This document shows, piece by piece, positions 1 to 11,700 of a DNA stretch of 64,000 nt. The translations under genes and the position numbers were made by a program. The stretch lies in assembly GCA_024195265.1 (NCBI GenBank), contig JAJLRJ010000010.1, forward strand, positions 10,122,302 to 10,186,301. The letters run 5' to 3'. Position 1 is the first letter of the stretch. Every line of letters starts with the position of its first letter. The notes under the pieces were generated by a model. The model made no database searches. It was not told the DNA's origin and was given only the letters and a program-made list of their open reading frames with translations. Origin of the DNA: Dendrophyllia cribrosa. Its lineage: Eukaryota > Cnidaria > Anthozoa > Scleractinia > Dendrophylliidae.

Positions 1-150
1 AAATGTAATAAAATCAACCATAAATGCAATACCAACCATAAATGTGATAAGAATTAACCATAAACGTAATAAATTTTTAACCATAAATGTAATAATCTGG
101 TTCACCATAAATGTAATACATTTTAACCACAAATGTAATAACCTGAACCA
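1..150. repeat. Minisatellite with unit around 'accataaatgtaataa'
   Basis: Seven or so degenerate copies of a unit containing 'ccataaatgtaataa' separated by short AT-rich spacers run from the window edge to about 150. No coding sense was found in it. Confidence 0.75.
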
Positions 151-852
151 TTTATATGGTTGGTGCACGCAAATTCAAAAGAATAGCTTCTAAGTATATA
201 AAAAGATTACCGAGAGTTAGCATCAACAGGGACACATATCTTGGTTGGCAAAGTATGAGAAAAATTGTAAAGGACTACGGGAAAAGTAGTGGACTTGTGT
301 TAGCGTTAAAAGAGAACATAAACAGCAAAAACTGGATAAACGCTTGGATCAATCTCCTGTTTGCTGGAGTAGGTACGTGGGTATAGGTGAAATATATCGT
401 TTGGAAAAATGGGAAGAAAATTAAACTGACAGATGGTAGCTATTACATAACTGACTGTCTTTGAGCAAAGTTACTACCTGAGTTTTGTGTGTGTTCGGTG
501 TTGTTCAGTATTACTGGGTTTTCAAGTGTTGTATTTCAAGGTTGCCCTCCCTTATCATTGAGTTCAAAGCACTGAGGTTGTGTGTGTCATGGTCTTCCTT
601 CGTCCGTTTCAAAACTTAAGTATCATGACGCGGAATATTCCATTTCAAAGTGCTGAAACGAGGTCAACCAAAATCGAAATTTCGTAAATTGCACCTTTTG
701 TAAACGGTTCGTTGCTATGTACATATAAGAATAGTAATATCTTCAAACCTTCTAGGTTGTTAAGAGTGGAACGCTTTGCTTGCTGAGAAGAAACTCCTAA
801 AGCGGCATTTGTTCTGTTGTTGAAAACTGCACAAAAACCATTCTCATTTACG
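151..852. other. Unassigned sequence before the gap, probably intron or flank of gene A
   Basis: A 76-codon open frame at 156-386 has no family signature I recognise. The segment next to the gap should be intron of gene A, because the exon just after the gap is the second-last coding exon. I found no exon upstream of the gap. Confidence 0.4.
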
Positions 853-1352
853 NNNNNNNNNNNNNNNNNNNNNNNNNNNNNNNNNNNNNNNNNNNNNNNN
901 NNNNNNNNNNNNNNNNNNNNNNNNNNNNNNNNNNNNNNNNNNNNNNNNNNNNNNNNNNNNNNNNNNNNNNNNNNNNNNNNNNNNNNNNNNNNNNNNNNNN
1001 NNNNNNNNNNNNNNNNNNNNNNNNNNNNNNNNNNNNNNNNNNNNNNNNNNNNNNNNNNNNNNNNNNNNNNNNNNNNNNNNNNNNNNNNNNNNNNNNNNNN
1101 NNNNNNNNNNNNNNNNNNNNNNNNNNNNNNNNNNNNNNNNNNNNNNNNNNNNNNNNNNNNNNNNNNNNNNNNNNNNNNNNNNNNNNNNNNNNNNNNNNNN
1201 NNNNNNNNNNNNNNNNNNNNNNNNNNNNNNNNNNNNNNNNNNNNNNNNNNNNNNNNNNNNNNNNNNNNNNNNNNNNNNNNNNNNNNNNNNNNNNNNNNNN
1301 NNNNNNNNNNNNNNNNNNNNNNNNNNNNNNNNNNNNNNNNNNNNNNNNNNNN
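853..1352. other. Assembly gap of exactly 500 N
   Basis: All bases are N. The round length suggests a scaffold spacer of unknown true size. It removes the start of the second-last exon of gene A and possibly more kinase exons. Open frames crossing it are meaningless. Confidence 0.98.
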
Positions 1353-1391
1353 CTGAGGAACAAACTGAAAAAAATGGAAAACCAGCATAAG
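1353..1391 (+). CDS. Gene A (RTK): second-last coding exon, 5' part lost in gap
   Basis: The 13 codons after the gap read LRNKLKKMENQHK and end at a good donor (aag|gtacga). They equal the end of gene B's exon 13993-14092 residue for residue. That is the extreme C-terminal end of a protein tyrosine kinase lobe, after the conserved CW...D..RP motif. The downstream intron continues to match gene B's intron in inverse orientation. Gene A is therefore a paralogue on the + strand whose upstream exons lie in the gap or left of the window. The exon start cannot be seen. Confidence 0.85.
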
Positions 1392-1872
1392 GTACGATTC
1401 GTGGAAAAACAATCTTAGATGACAGTGACTGTATGCTTCCTCTATAATAAAATATAACTTTGTGGCACTTTTAATAATAGACTTGTCAAAATATCTATTA
1501 ACACTACAAGACAGAATCTAACAAACACTAAAATGGTGGAGTCAAAAGTATAATAGGCCATTTCGGATTTACTTTCTGTTTCGTTACCAAGACTAGTGCT
1601 TTGTGCACAATCTTTAATATGAAAATGAGTTTTATTTTCATTCGAATGAAAACTTGTTTTCTATAAAAGGCTCTGCACCAAGCCTCGTTTTGATAGCGAA
1701 ACATATAGCAACTCCGCGATGGTTTATTGGTTGCAAATGGAAACGTGCTCAAGCAAGCGAAAATATACATGGTGTTTTTCAATCAATCAGAACTGATACC
1801 GACAATCATAACTTGTCTCACTGTGATTTACCATACTTGTCACCGGTTACGAGGTTTTATTTTGCGTTCCTA

Positions 1873-2962
1873 TGGTTTCTTTGCTTTGTGATTACTTTGG
1901 CTTTGTAACAGCCATTATCATTCTCGTCCCCAGAGCTCCACGGTTTTTTTAAATTGCGTCTCGTGTAGCTCTGGTAACGGACAAAAATTTGAATTTTTTG
2001 ATTGGCGGTTAGAAAATGAATGCGCAACAAGGTAAAAAAAAATACGGTTTTACTTCCGGTTGAATTTCAAATGTTGAAGTCCTATGTCGACTACATCAAC
2101 AAAACCAACGTTTTAATTTCAACGCATTCAACGACCAATGTCACCCAGTTTTGTTTGGTTTAGCAAGTAAAGATATGGCTGCTAAATTTCAAAGTATAAC
2201 GGGATCTGGTTGTCGATAAATATAAGCGATTCGTTTCCGAAAATAATCAGTATGTTCTCTCGGAAGACGAAGCTATAAACGGCCACGAATATTAAAGAAG
2301 TATGTTGCTTACAATAGGGACGAGTGTTAATTAAAGGAGAGGCAGAAATCCTGAAGAAATATTACCACTAGGTTACCCATTTTAAATAACAACAACAACG
2401 CTATCAGCACTCTCGTAAGCAAGTTATGTTTTCTTCATTAGGTAGTACTCTTTGCTACAACTTGAAATACAAATCTAGGGAAACGAAGGTCACTCGAAGT
2501 CCAATTAAAATAACATGAAACGAATGAAAAAGAAAAATTCCTCGATATATCTTTCTAAAACCAGTAGGCAAAATACAAAGACAATCTTTTTTCTAAATAA
2601 CAGCAGCACGTAAAGCTTTTCTTCTTTCTTTTTCAGCGCGACGTTTTCCTGTAATTGTTAAGTCTTGTTCAGTCTTTTCGAACGCCATTCCACACACACA
2701 ACATTCTCGTCTCCAGAGCTCAACCAAACGAATCGAAGGCTCTGGGGACGAGAATGCACACACGAAAGGTTTTTTTTATTTCCGGTTTCTGGCATTGAGC
2801 AAGCGCAATAGTACATTAATGCATTAGGCATTAATGTACTATTAATGCGTGGATTTTACGACATCCGGAAGGCACTGTTCCCAGAGCATTCGTTTTTTCC
2901 GCTGACCAAACGAAACGAAGGCTCTGGGGACGGGAATGAGCCATTATATGCTAGTCACCACT
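1873..2962. mobile_element. Insertion in the last intron of gene A, family unknown
   Basis: Sequence on either side (up to about 1872 and from about 2963) matches gene B's last intron around 13215-13250 contiguously in inverse orientation, so about 1.09 kb is inserted here. It contains repeated blocks with 'cagagctc' or 'gctctggggacgagaatg' near 1924, 2707 and 2890. They look like nested ends of one inverted-repeat family. No transposase frame was seen. Confidence 0.5.
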
Positions 2963-3001
2963 ATATATGTGACCATGTTTGTTATGTATTTTTCTCTGCA
3001 G

Positions 3002-3067
3002 AGGTTGATAAACATGAAGATGTACGACATCCAACTTTATGCAAACGTTGAAGACTTGGTCGTGTAG
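3002..3067 (+). CDS. Gene A (RTK): terminal coding exon
   Basis: After a clear acceptor (ttctctgcag|agg) this 66-nt exon encodes RLINMKMYDIQLYANVEDLVV and a stop. Gene B's last exon (13120-13185) encodes the same 21 residues. Both have phase 0, matching the donor at 1391. The tail carries two tyrosines: one in MYDIQL and one in YANV. YANV fits the pYxN consensus for Grb2-type SH2 binding (family knowledge, not shown here). Absence of any change between A and B argues that both tails are under constraint or recently duplicated or converted. Confidence 0.88.
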   Translation, partial: RLINMKMYDIQLYANVEDLVV

Positions 3068-3155
3068 GTGACTAAAAGGTCCTTTGGAGGGCCACTACAT
3101 CGCGCAACACCGCAAATTCTTAAGAACATAGACGCACACGATAACCACCCAGGGC

Positions 3156-3617
3156 TTAGATACAAAATTCCGGAATTTTTTTGAGAATTTTAGAAAATCT
3201 CGGGAATTTTAGACAATGAACAAAATTTGGTAGAATTTTAGAGAAATATCAGCTTCCAGGTGACACTGACAATTTTACACAAGCGAAAGCGTCGCGAAAG
3301 CGTTTATTTTGTGTTATCGGTGACCAACTTGAGGGCTCGCCCTCGCATTGGTGTCTACAGTACAGCTAATCAGCGGTTCCCCACTCAAATTATGCTTTCC
3401 ATAAATTCCATCTCCTTTGGTAGCAAATATGGCTGATTCCAGTGAGACATAGAAACAAGAAGGAAACAAGAGGGAGACAGAATTAAGAAACAAGAGGGAA
3501 TTTTGAGAATTTTAGAAATTTATAAAGAACTTTAGAAATTTTTGAAAGAATTTTATAGCCTTTTTGGAGAAATTCCGGAAAGAATTTTAGCATATTTTTC
3601 GGGAATTTTGTATCTAA
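3156..3617. mobile_element. Inverted-repeat element in the 3' flank of gene A
   Basis: It is bounded by 'ttagatacaaaattccgga' on the left and the inverse 'gggaattttgtatctaa' on the right. The inside repeats 'gaattttagaaa' many times. The matching gene B flank near 13060 lacks it. Non-autonomous; no frame. Confidence 0.6.
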
Positions 3618-4209
3618 ACCTAAACCACCTTCTTTGTTACCTAATTACCACAAGTATGTCCATTACACCCAACCAAGGTCGATTCGTTTAAGGTAGTTGA
3701 CGATTCGACTTACTGGAAATCAGGTCGCGATTTCAAAAGTCGATCCAACTCACCAGAAGTGTGGTTGCGTGAGACAACAACATAACATGAAGCTTCCTCT
3801 TGAGTAGATTCGTCTACTACCCTGAATGAATCGTTTCAGTTTGGGTGTATATATTGCACAACCCTCAATTACCACACACGAAATGAAAAAGACACTAGAT
3901 TCATTTTGAGAAAAAAGCCATAATACCTAAAGCCCAACATCAATACCACTTGTTTTCTGAAAAGTTTTCTTTTCGCGGCACTATAGGATGTTATCACATC
4001 TATAGTAGCTATAGTCAACTTGTAATGGCCGTTTTATCGTATTTGAGCTTATTGCAGAGGTACATGGTTAGTTATAGCGCGTAATTACGTTTTTAAGTAT
4101 AATTTACTACATGGATATATATTTTAATCATTTTTTGTAACTTTGTAATGCATGGTATGTATACTTTTCATCGTATGAGCTACATAAAGACATTTAATAA
4201 CAAACTTAA

Positions 4210-4555
4210 AGGGACACTGTCACCTATTTTTAGTATCACTTTGAAAAGCCAAAAAACATTTGTTTCAATGGAAACCTACAAATAATGGTTCAGTTTTGTT
4301 AACAAATACTCTATCAGTGCACAGAAACTAGTATTAGTTATCTTTGGCTGTGGATGGCCAATTTTTTCAAGTTCCTCCCAAGAGTCGTGGAAAAATCGCA
4401 GAAAAACTTATTATGGTTTGTTCTTCCTTGAAGAAATCAATTGATATTATCTTCTTGGTGTTCTTAAAGTAATTTTATGTTTGAGCAAAGGTACTTTGTC
4501 ATGTATTTAGTGTATTTTGACCAAAACACAGCAAAATCTGCGTGACAATGCCCCT
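4210..4555. mobile_element. 346-bp MITE with TTAA target duplication
   Basis: TTAA at 4206-4209 and 4556-4559 flank terminal inverted repeats 'agggacactgtcac' and the inverse of 'gtgacaatgcccct'. TTAA duplication with short terminal repeats is typical of piggyBac-type non-autonomous elements (family knowledge). No coding frame. Confidence 0.75.
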
Positions 4556-4879
4556 TTAAAACACGAGAACACTATTTTTAAAGCCATGATGTGAAAACCG
4601 GACTCCCTCAAACGGCTGAAAATCGAGCCTAGGTTCGGCATAGCATGTGCCATCTTCCGTTTATTGAGAATATTGAAAATCTACGCTTCTATATTAATAA
4701 GCAAATACAATGTAACTCTACATTTATTAATAAAGATGTACGCCTTTGACTAGAAAACCTATGAAAACATCAGGATAGCAGCCATTAGGTATGTCATTGC
4801 GCATGTGATTACTTCAAACATTCCAGTTTTCTAGGTTTCTGATTCTTTTTGGAAGAATTATTAGTCCAACATACACCAC

Positions 4880-5215
4880 AATGCGCCCTACGATCTGTGG
4901 ACAAGCTTATACTTCGATCTCCCTGTGTTCTCCGTAGCTGTGGAATTCCTTGCCACTGGATGTTAAGCGTAGCCCATCATTAGATTCTTTTAAGAAACAT
5001 CTCAAAACTTTTTTTATTTAAGAAAGCTTATTTTTAATGCAATTTTTAAACTACTATAGTATTTTAGATATTTTTATTTAAGAAAACTTATTTTTAATGT
5101 AAGTTTAAACTATAGGATCATTCTTGTAAATATGTATTTTAGATATTTTGGATATTGTTAAGTGCTTTTGATCAATGGAAAAAGCGCTATATAAATTTGT
5201 TGTTATTGTTACAAT
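4880..5215 (+). mobile_element. 3' end of a CR1/L2-like LINE
   Basis: A frame at 4938-5021 reads LWNSLPLDVKRSPSLDSFKK and ends in a stop. That is the usual C-terminal end of LINE reverse transcriptase proteins in the CR1/L2 group. The 3' UTR ends in 'aaagcgctatataaatttgttgttattgtt', the familiar LINE terminus of that group. An internal block of about 60 bp is repeated near 5020 and 5080. The 5' part is absent. Confidence 0.75.
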
Positions 5216-5353
5216 AAAAATCGTTTATTCCACTCTCGTGCAGGACATAATTAACATTAAAAGTGGTAATTACAATGATAAATACAATATTACTTAGCTA
5301 ATAATACTAAAACTATTTAGAGTTAATTAATACAATCATTAAATGATGAAAAC

Positions 5354-6022
5354 ATTGGCTGCGGTCACATCTGGGCTACTAACTATAGTTAAGACGGGGA
5401 TAACTATAGTTAGCTATTTCGGTAATGTGACCGCTTCTCTGTTCGCTCTAACTATAGTTAGAAAATTGACGCCTCGGTGATCCAAAACAATACAGACTAG
5501 CTATAGTTATACCCAAGCAGGGTTCATGGGTTAGTCTTAAGTTTACAAACAAACAACCAATCAGAATGTGACAATTCTTTTCGCACGTGCGAGATGAGCA
5601 TATATAAATATGCAAAATAAAAACCAAGCGTGAAGCGAGGGGGAAACCAAAAACAACAAACAAAAAATTTACGTACAGCAAGGTAGCAACACATGTACCC
5701 GGCGTCGAGCATCCGTTAAAATTCTCAGCTTATTTCTCATTTTTCTCCGACGGTTTGCCGTACGAAAAAATAAGAAGAAAAACTAGACACACTTTACGTC
5801 GGTCAACCATGTTGACATTTCACGGATCGACAATAAGGGCCGTCACGAACCTCTTTTAATTCGGACGTCATCCATAGGCTAATTAGAACTAACTGTAGTT
5901 AACTGCGTGGTGTGACCGCAAAGTCGACCAAAAGCACCAACTACAGTTAGGTATGACGTCACGTAACTTGAGACTAACTTAAGTTAAACTTTAGTTACGT
6001 CGTAGATGTGACCGCAGCCAAT
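5354..6022. mobile_element. 669-bp MITE with 'attggctgcggtcacatct' ends
   Basis: The ends are perfect inverse copies over at least 19 bp. The interior has several 'aactatagtt' palindromes and 'gtgaccgc' repeats. No clear target duplication was seen and the superfamily is not assigned. Short frames at 5448-5712 lie inside it and are not genes. Confidence 0.75.
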
Positions 6023-6477
6023 ATGTCAAATTAATAATATCTAAAGTTTAAAAAGTCCTCAGTTCTCTTTGTTCTCCACAATTTGTTAATTACACACTGA
6101 TCTGAGCCTGATTATTTAGTAATATATATGTTATGCCTTACCCATCTTTGATAAAGGCAAACATTTCCCTGTACACGGCCAATTATAACCTTTCGTTCTC
6201 TAATTCGTTTATTTTATTGCCACTGATTAGTTCTGGGTAAAATAAAATCAAAGATGACAACTATTCCTGAAATTGAAACAAAATAACGCAATGTATTTCA
6301 TGTATTCCCGATACTTTCACTTTAAAAAAAGGTGTTTAAAATGGCGCTGACTCCTGTAAATTACCCCATAAATTGTAAAATGACGTAAAGCCAATACAAT
6401 ATAATGTAAACCAGAAACTACTATTTTTATGCTTTTGCTAAGTACCTTCAATATTTTGAAGCTCTAATATTGATATA

Positions 6478-7119
6478 CAGTAGAACCCCGCTAACTCGAA
6501 CTCTAAAGGGAAACAAAACTCAGTTCGAGTTAGTGGGGGTTCGAGTTATCGAGGTCGGTGAAAAATTTATTTATTTCTGTTAATTATTAATAATAGTGAC
6601 GATGTAAAGCGTGGACATAGTTTTGTTATCTACTTTTGTGATAAACATCGCTCAATTTGCTTATGGTAACAAGAAATTCCAAAGATTATGACTTCGAAAT
6701 AAGGGTAACTAAAACATTTGGGTAAGTGTTTTTGCAATATCAACGAAGTTTGTAGTGTATTACTGCAGACCAACTAAATACAAAACAACATTAAAGAAGT
6801 AACCATGCCCGTTTTCCTATTTTCACTGCCGAGGCAAAAGACACTTCATCTGGTAGTGACTGATAAGATTGTGAAATGAATGTTAAATACGTGATCAGTC
6901 CGTTACAATCAGATAACAAGCACCCTATTTTCTTGATACTGTATCTTGAGTAGTCATAACAACAGAGCTCGAGCTATCGGGATAAATTTGGGCCAAGGGA
7001 AACGAAAAATAGTTCGAGTTAGCAGGGAATTCGAGTTATCCGATTTCGAGTTATCCGAGTAAAAATGACTCAAAAATAGGACCAAATCCAGGGGAAATCG
7101 AGTTAGCGGGGTTCCACTG
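6478..7119. mobile_element. 642-bp pogo/Tigger-like MITE, TA target site
   Basis: Terminal repeats are 'cagtagaaccccgctaactc' at the left and the inverse of 'gagttagcggggttccactg' at the right, flanked by TA (6476-6477 and 7120-7121). 'CAGTRGAACCCCG' ends with TA duplication are characteristic of pogo/Tigger members of Tc1-mariner. Subterminal 'ttcgagttatc' blocks repeat on both sides. No transposase frame remains. Confidence 0.8.
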
Positions 7120-7140
7120 TAGTTCAGTTTAATTGCTTGG

Positions 7141-8660
7141 TCGCATTACTGACTGACTGACTGACTTACTTACTTACTGCCCTTATGCCTGCTGGCACGT
7201 AGGGCAGCAACAAAGGACTTCCACTCCTGTCTGTTCTGGGCTAGTGTAGCTTCCGGATGGTACCCCAGTTATGCTTAAGTGTCTTCAACTCTCCTTCTAC
7301 AGTGGGTCTTCCTCCTTTCCTCTTTCCTTCTGGTGTCCAGTGTAGGACCACCTGTGTAATGTTGTCAGGTTCTCTTCTAAGCACGCGCCCGATCCATCTC
7401 CATCGCCTTCTCGTGAAAATGGTTTCCATGTTCTCTTGCTGACACTGGGCAAGCAGTTCCTCGTTTGAAATGGTGTTTGGCCAGAATACTCTTTTAATTC
7501 TGTCATTCTCCGACATTCTGAGCCGTACAGAAGGGTGGAGACGACACAGCTCTGATACAGTGTTAGTTTGGTCTTGGTACTGTACTGCTGGGACCTCCAT
7601 ACATTGTTGAGCATTCTAAATGCATTTTTGGCCTTGTTCAAGCTGTTCCTGTTCCTGATGTCGTTGTCTGCCCCTCCATCGTGCCTGACTATGCTGCCTA
7701 AGTATGTAAACTCCTCAGTTGTAGGAAGAACCTCTCCGTTCCATCGGATTGGTGCAGAATTTCTGATGTTCAAATTCATCAGCTTAGTCTTCTTCAGGCC
7801 AATCTGCTGTGCAAAGTTGCGGAGGCGTGACGTTTTTTTCCTGCATGTGCTGGTGATTGTGGGAGACTAGAGACCAGACCCAGGTCGTCAGCAAAGTCAA
7901 GGTCTTCCAATGTTGAGAAGAGGGACCATCGTATTCCTCTTGCTTTATCCTTAGTTGTTTGTCGCATCACCCAGTCAATGGCTAAGTTAAAGAGGAGCGC
8001 CGACATCACACAGCCTTGCCTTACACCTGTCTTCACTTTAAAACTGTAGTCACTGCTTCCAACTTTACATGAAAAGTTTGCATAAAAGCTCTTGAACAGC
8101 AGAACTATCTGTTGAGGAATTCCATACATTCTCAGTCTTCTCCAGAGGCTGTCTCTGTGGATGCTATCAAAAGCTTACTTTTCCTTTTTTTTTTATCCAA
8201 GCATGCTTCACTGGTTTCCAGGTAAGCTTTCTTTTCATGCTCCCACCTGTTATTAACTTCATCAGTATCGGGCTGTGTGTGGTCTTCTACCAGTGCCTGG
8301 AATCTGTTCTTCAGCTGCAACACAAAGGCACTCTTCACTTTGGGGTCTTTAAACTTCTCGACATTAAACCGCGGCATACCCGACTTCCTGAAACTTGTTT
8401 TCCTCAGCTTCACGTTTAACACTGCTATCACAAGATGGTGGTCACTGCTAACATCCTCTCCTCTCCTTACTTTGACATCAAGGAGCGAACGTCTCCAGGT
8501 ACCATTAATCATCAAGTGGTCAATCTGATTTCTATCTCTTCTATTGCCCACTCCAGAAACTATTAAAAATACCATAATACTCTTTAAAGTGCAGGTTTGG
8601 GTGGTGCTTGATGTAAGCCTCATTTTTCCAATTTTTTTTGTTTTCAGCACGAACTGCACG
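7141..8660 (-). pseudogene. Decayed non-LTR retrotransposon (endonuclease + reverse transcriptase), internally deleted
   Basis: Read on the - strand: 8659-8180 is the end of an apurinic-type endonuclease (NQIDHLMINGTWRRSL, then RRGEDVSSDHHLVIAVL). 8175-7800 is reverse transcriptase (KAFDSIHRDSLWRRL, GVRQGCVMSALLFNLAIDW, catalytic FADD in LDFADDLGLVS). 7779-7480 has the thumb signature EFTYLGSI, and 7470-7170 the C-terminal tail (RRRWRWIGRVLRREPD, WTPEGKRKGGRP, QNRQEWKSFVAAL). The element ends in a simple (ctta)n/(ctga)n tail at 7141-7166. At about 8176 the endonuclease joins directly to mid-RT, so the linker and first RT motifs are deleted. Frames also shift near 7800 and 7490, so it is dead. 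Endonuclease motifs recall RTE-type elements, but the clade is not certain. Confidence 0.88.
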
Positions 8661-9782
8661 TGCTATGCTTCAACTTCTTGGCAATTTGCATAAGGAGCAC
8701 ATTTGTATGCGAACACACAGTGCTACGTCTGGCACCGCGGCAGAACGTTTGCGCTTGCGTAAACATCAAGCACTTCCGGTCCGTTAAACTACCAGGCGTT
8801 CGTGCCGGCGTTCGTCAACATCGATGCGAACAGCATAAAACAACACTTCTGCATGAACCAACAGACCTTGATGTTCTAGATGCATTGATGAAAGGACCAC
8901 AACACAGGTAACGCACAACAAAACCAACGTGACGACGAGAACTACGTAAAAAAAAAAATGCTCTTGTCGAGACGTTCCGAAATTTGTTCATATTTCGTTG
9001 TTGGTGCAAACACCAAACCCCTTGGTGCAAACGCTTGAAACTTGAACGATAAAAAACTTTTCAACGAAACAAACTTTTTCTCAACCTTTGTTTTATAACT
9101 CTTACTTTTAGTTTTCAAACTTCGCGGTACGGGAGTTTTATGTTGTTTACAAGGGATTACAGTATGTCATCGGAAATGCGTAATTCACCGGATGCTCAGT
9201 TTTGTACTCATGCGCAGTGCGTTTCGCCGCGGTGTCGCTACGTCTTAGCGTTCCTACATGTACTCTGAATTCCATTGTGCCATTCTAACAAAGGAGACTT
9301 GAATAATTACACCCCGGTGAGGCTGAGCCTGCACATAAAAGAGTATTATGATATTTTTCGGAGTGGCCAATTGGGGGAGTACCATATCAACTTATGTATG
9401 TCTTTATGTGGAAAGAGGGTTCCTTGCTTGGTTGCATGTATGCTGGCAAATAAAAAAAACATACAACAATATGAAGCGATTCCTGTCCGAGTACAATAGT
9501 TTTGACCATTTCCCTAAGACCCTTTGTTCATAGACCTTTTTTGTCTGCGGTGTCTGGTTGCAATATATCAAATCACAGGCTTACCACCCCCTGTCTGTGT
9601 GGTGTCCTGTGCATATTCAATGGAGGTGTCGGTTTATAAAACTTGCCTTGCTAAAGGCGAAGTTTAGGGTTCTTAAAACTGATAAAAATAAAATAAAAAT
9701 TCTCAAAATCACTGTCATGTTGTTTAACTTTGTTTTCCTGAGTTTATTTTTAGTGATTTGTGGCTCGCAAAAGCGGTATTTT
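8661..9782. other. Intergenic, nothing recognised
   Basis: GC-richer than its surroundings at 8650-8910, with an arginine-rich broken frame that could be transposon-derived, but no motif could be named. The rest is AT-rich with short open frames only. Confidence 0.4.
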
Positions 9783-9834
9783 CAAAATAACGGTTCGACT
9801 CGCTCAAAAGTAAGCGAGTCGAACCGTTGTTTTG
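9783..9834. repeat. Perfect 16-bp hairpin with extended arms
   Basis: 'aacggttcgactcgct' (9789-9804), an 8-base spacer, then its exact inverse (9813-9828). Outer bases pair with one mismatch. It could be a cruciform or transcript hairpin, or the ends of a tiny foldback element. No function is evident. Confidence 0.85.
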
Positions 9835-10000
9835 GGAATATGGAAGGAATATATTTTTTAGCTGCCGAAGAATGCAAGTCAAGAATTTCATTGGCTCTTT
9901 CGCACAACATTAACGGGTGAACTGAAATTTATTCGTAAATGGGATTAGAGGAAAGCTTAAGACAAAGAAGAAAACTGTAATAAATGAGGGTTTTGAAGGA

Positions 10001-10497
10001 TATTTATAATACGCGTTTTCTGTCTCAAAATTTAACACAAACACCCAACTAGCCAAGCTTTCCACTAAAAGAGCTTCCTGGAGAAAATCATGTTTATGTT
10101 TCTTTTTGGTGATTATTTATATGTGTGTAAAGGGATATTTCTATCGGCTACCAATTCTCGATCTGCTTGGATGTCTTAGCTAAAAATTCAACAGGCCGAA
10201 AGTATCAGCAACCCAGAATCGAGATCAAACTTACTGAAGGGGTGAACATATTTATAATACGCGTTTTCTGTCTCAAAATTTAACACAAACACCCAACTAG
10301 CCAAGCTTTCCACTGAAAGAGCTTCCTGGAGAAAATCATGTTTATGTTTCTTTTTAGTGATTATTTATATGTGTGTAAAGGGATATTTCTATCGGCTACC
10401 AATTCTCGATCTGCTTGGATGTCTTAGCTAAAAATTCAACAGGCCGAAAGTATCAGCAACCCAGAATCGAGATCAAACTTACTGAGGGGGTGAACAT
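10001..10497. repeat. Two-copy direct tandem repeat, 248-bp unit
   Basis: Unit 1 (10001-10248) and unit 2 (10249-10497) start with 'tatttataatacgcgttttc' and differ at about three positions, so they are near 99% identical. Intergenic; no coding frame across them. The similarity indicates a recent duplication or an assembly repeat. Confidence 0.92.
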
Positions 10498-11344
10498 AGG
10501 GCGTATAGTCGACAATTACAAATTTATGGTCGATTGTCTTCAAATCCAAATGTCATGCATGTAAGTAAAGACTAGAAGAATAAATTTTCTCTGTCCTGTT
10601 GTTCGACTGAGAAATGTCAATAATCATAAATGCATGACGACATCACAAAAAAAACCTTGAAAAAGCATAAGAAGAAAATAGCAAATATTTGACCAAATGC
10701 TTTTTTTTTTCTGATGCAGATTAAATATTGCCAGTGGTTCCCGCTTTTTACTCGTGGCGCAGCACACGAGTTGTAAATCCAGCTGTGACTTTTCTTGTTT
10801 TTTTTTCGTGTCACATTAGCGCATGCAAATTTATGCACGCATATTTAAGTTTATGTCGACGACTATATGGCTTTCAGCCATGAAATACAAACCGCAAAAT
10901 CTCTCCGTGTCTTGACTTGAGAATCAAAATAAAGAACTACAGCGTACAAGTAGTGCACGTTTTCAAGACAATGCAAGGCGTTCATGGATGGATAGGACCT
11001 TTTGATATTGTGTTCGCCGCTTATTCCTGTGGGATTTTTGCTCCGGTAAGTTTTGTGTTTTATATAACTTGCTATTTGCTTGCTACGATCGAGCTCAAGT
11101 GTCGGCTACTGAATGTAGTGTAGTCTTACTTTTAAACCCGTGTATACGTGAAAGCGTAATGAACGGTTATCGGTAACGGTGGCTAAATAAAACTCACTGA
11201 ATCACTCGCTCGCTCCTTCCATCAGCTGTAAACTTAGTGACTATATGCTTTGTTACGAATACGTTTCGTAACAACAACAACATAAATCCAGCGATCACAA
11301 TCATTAATTTGATGTAAACGAATTAATATAGACAACAATAAGCT

Positions 11345-11700
11345 TACAGATGTTTCGCATTTGGAGTTTTTAGTGCAACATTAAAATCGATCTAAAAAGA
11401 TTTTGACACCGAAACACGCGTTTCGATGCGTATCTACATTAAAATAATAAAATTTAGGACTATTTGAGCATGTGCTCCTCGATAGCCTAGTGGATTGATG
11501 CTATGGCTTAGCTCCGGAAGGCCCGAGTTCGAGTCTCGCTCAAGTCCTTTTTTTTTCTTTTTTTTTTCCTTTTTTCCGACTGAACATTATGAAAGTGATG
11601 CACTGTTTTTATTCGTTCGTCAAAAATCCTTACGTTTAATTTTTTTAAAAATATCGAACCATGTCAGTGTGAAAACGTAAGCTTACGGCAATATTGCGTT
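11345..11700 (+). mobile_element. tRNA-derived repeat (SINE-like), copy 1
   Basis: A tRNA-like head at about 11476-11545 has an A-box-like 'tagcctagtggattgatg' and a B-box-like 'gagttcgagtctc', followed by long T runs that would stop Pol III. Flanks on both sides match the copy at 30296-30625, so the whole unit is a dispersed repeat. The acceptor stem does not pair, so it is not a tRNA gene. Confidence 0.65.

Noticed and set aside
645..1412. Long open frames across the N gap on both strands
   Set aside because: They consist mostly of undetermined residues; only the 39 nt after the gap are coding, on the + strand.
7568..7870. 100-codon + strand ORF
   Set aside because: Shadow of the - strand reverse transcriptase.
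11476..11545. tRNA gene
   Set aside because: A- and B-box-like words are present but the acceptor stem does not pair, and the unit is repeated with its flanks at 30296; better a tRNA-derived repeat.
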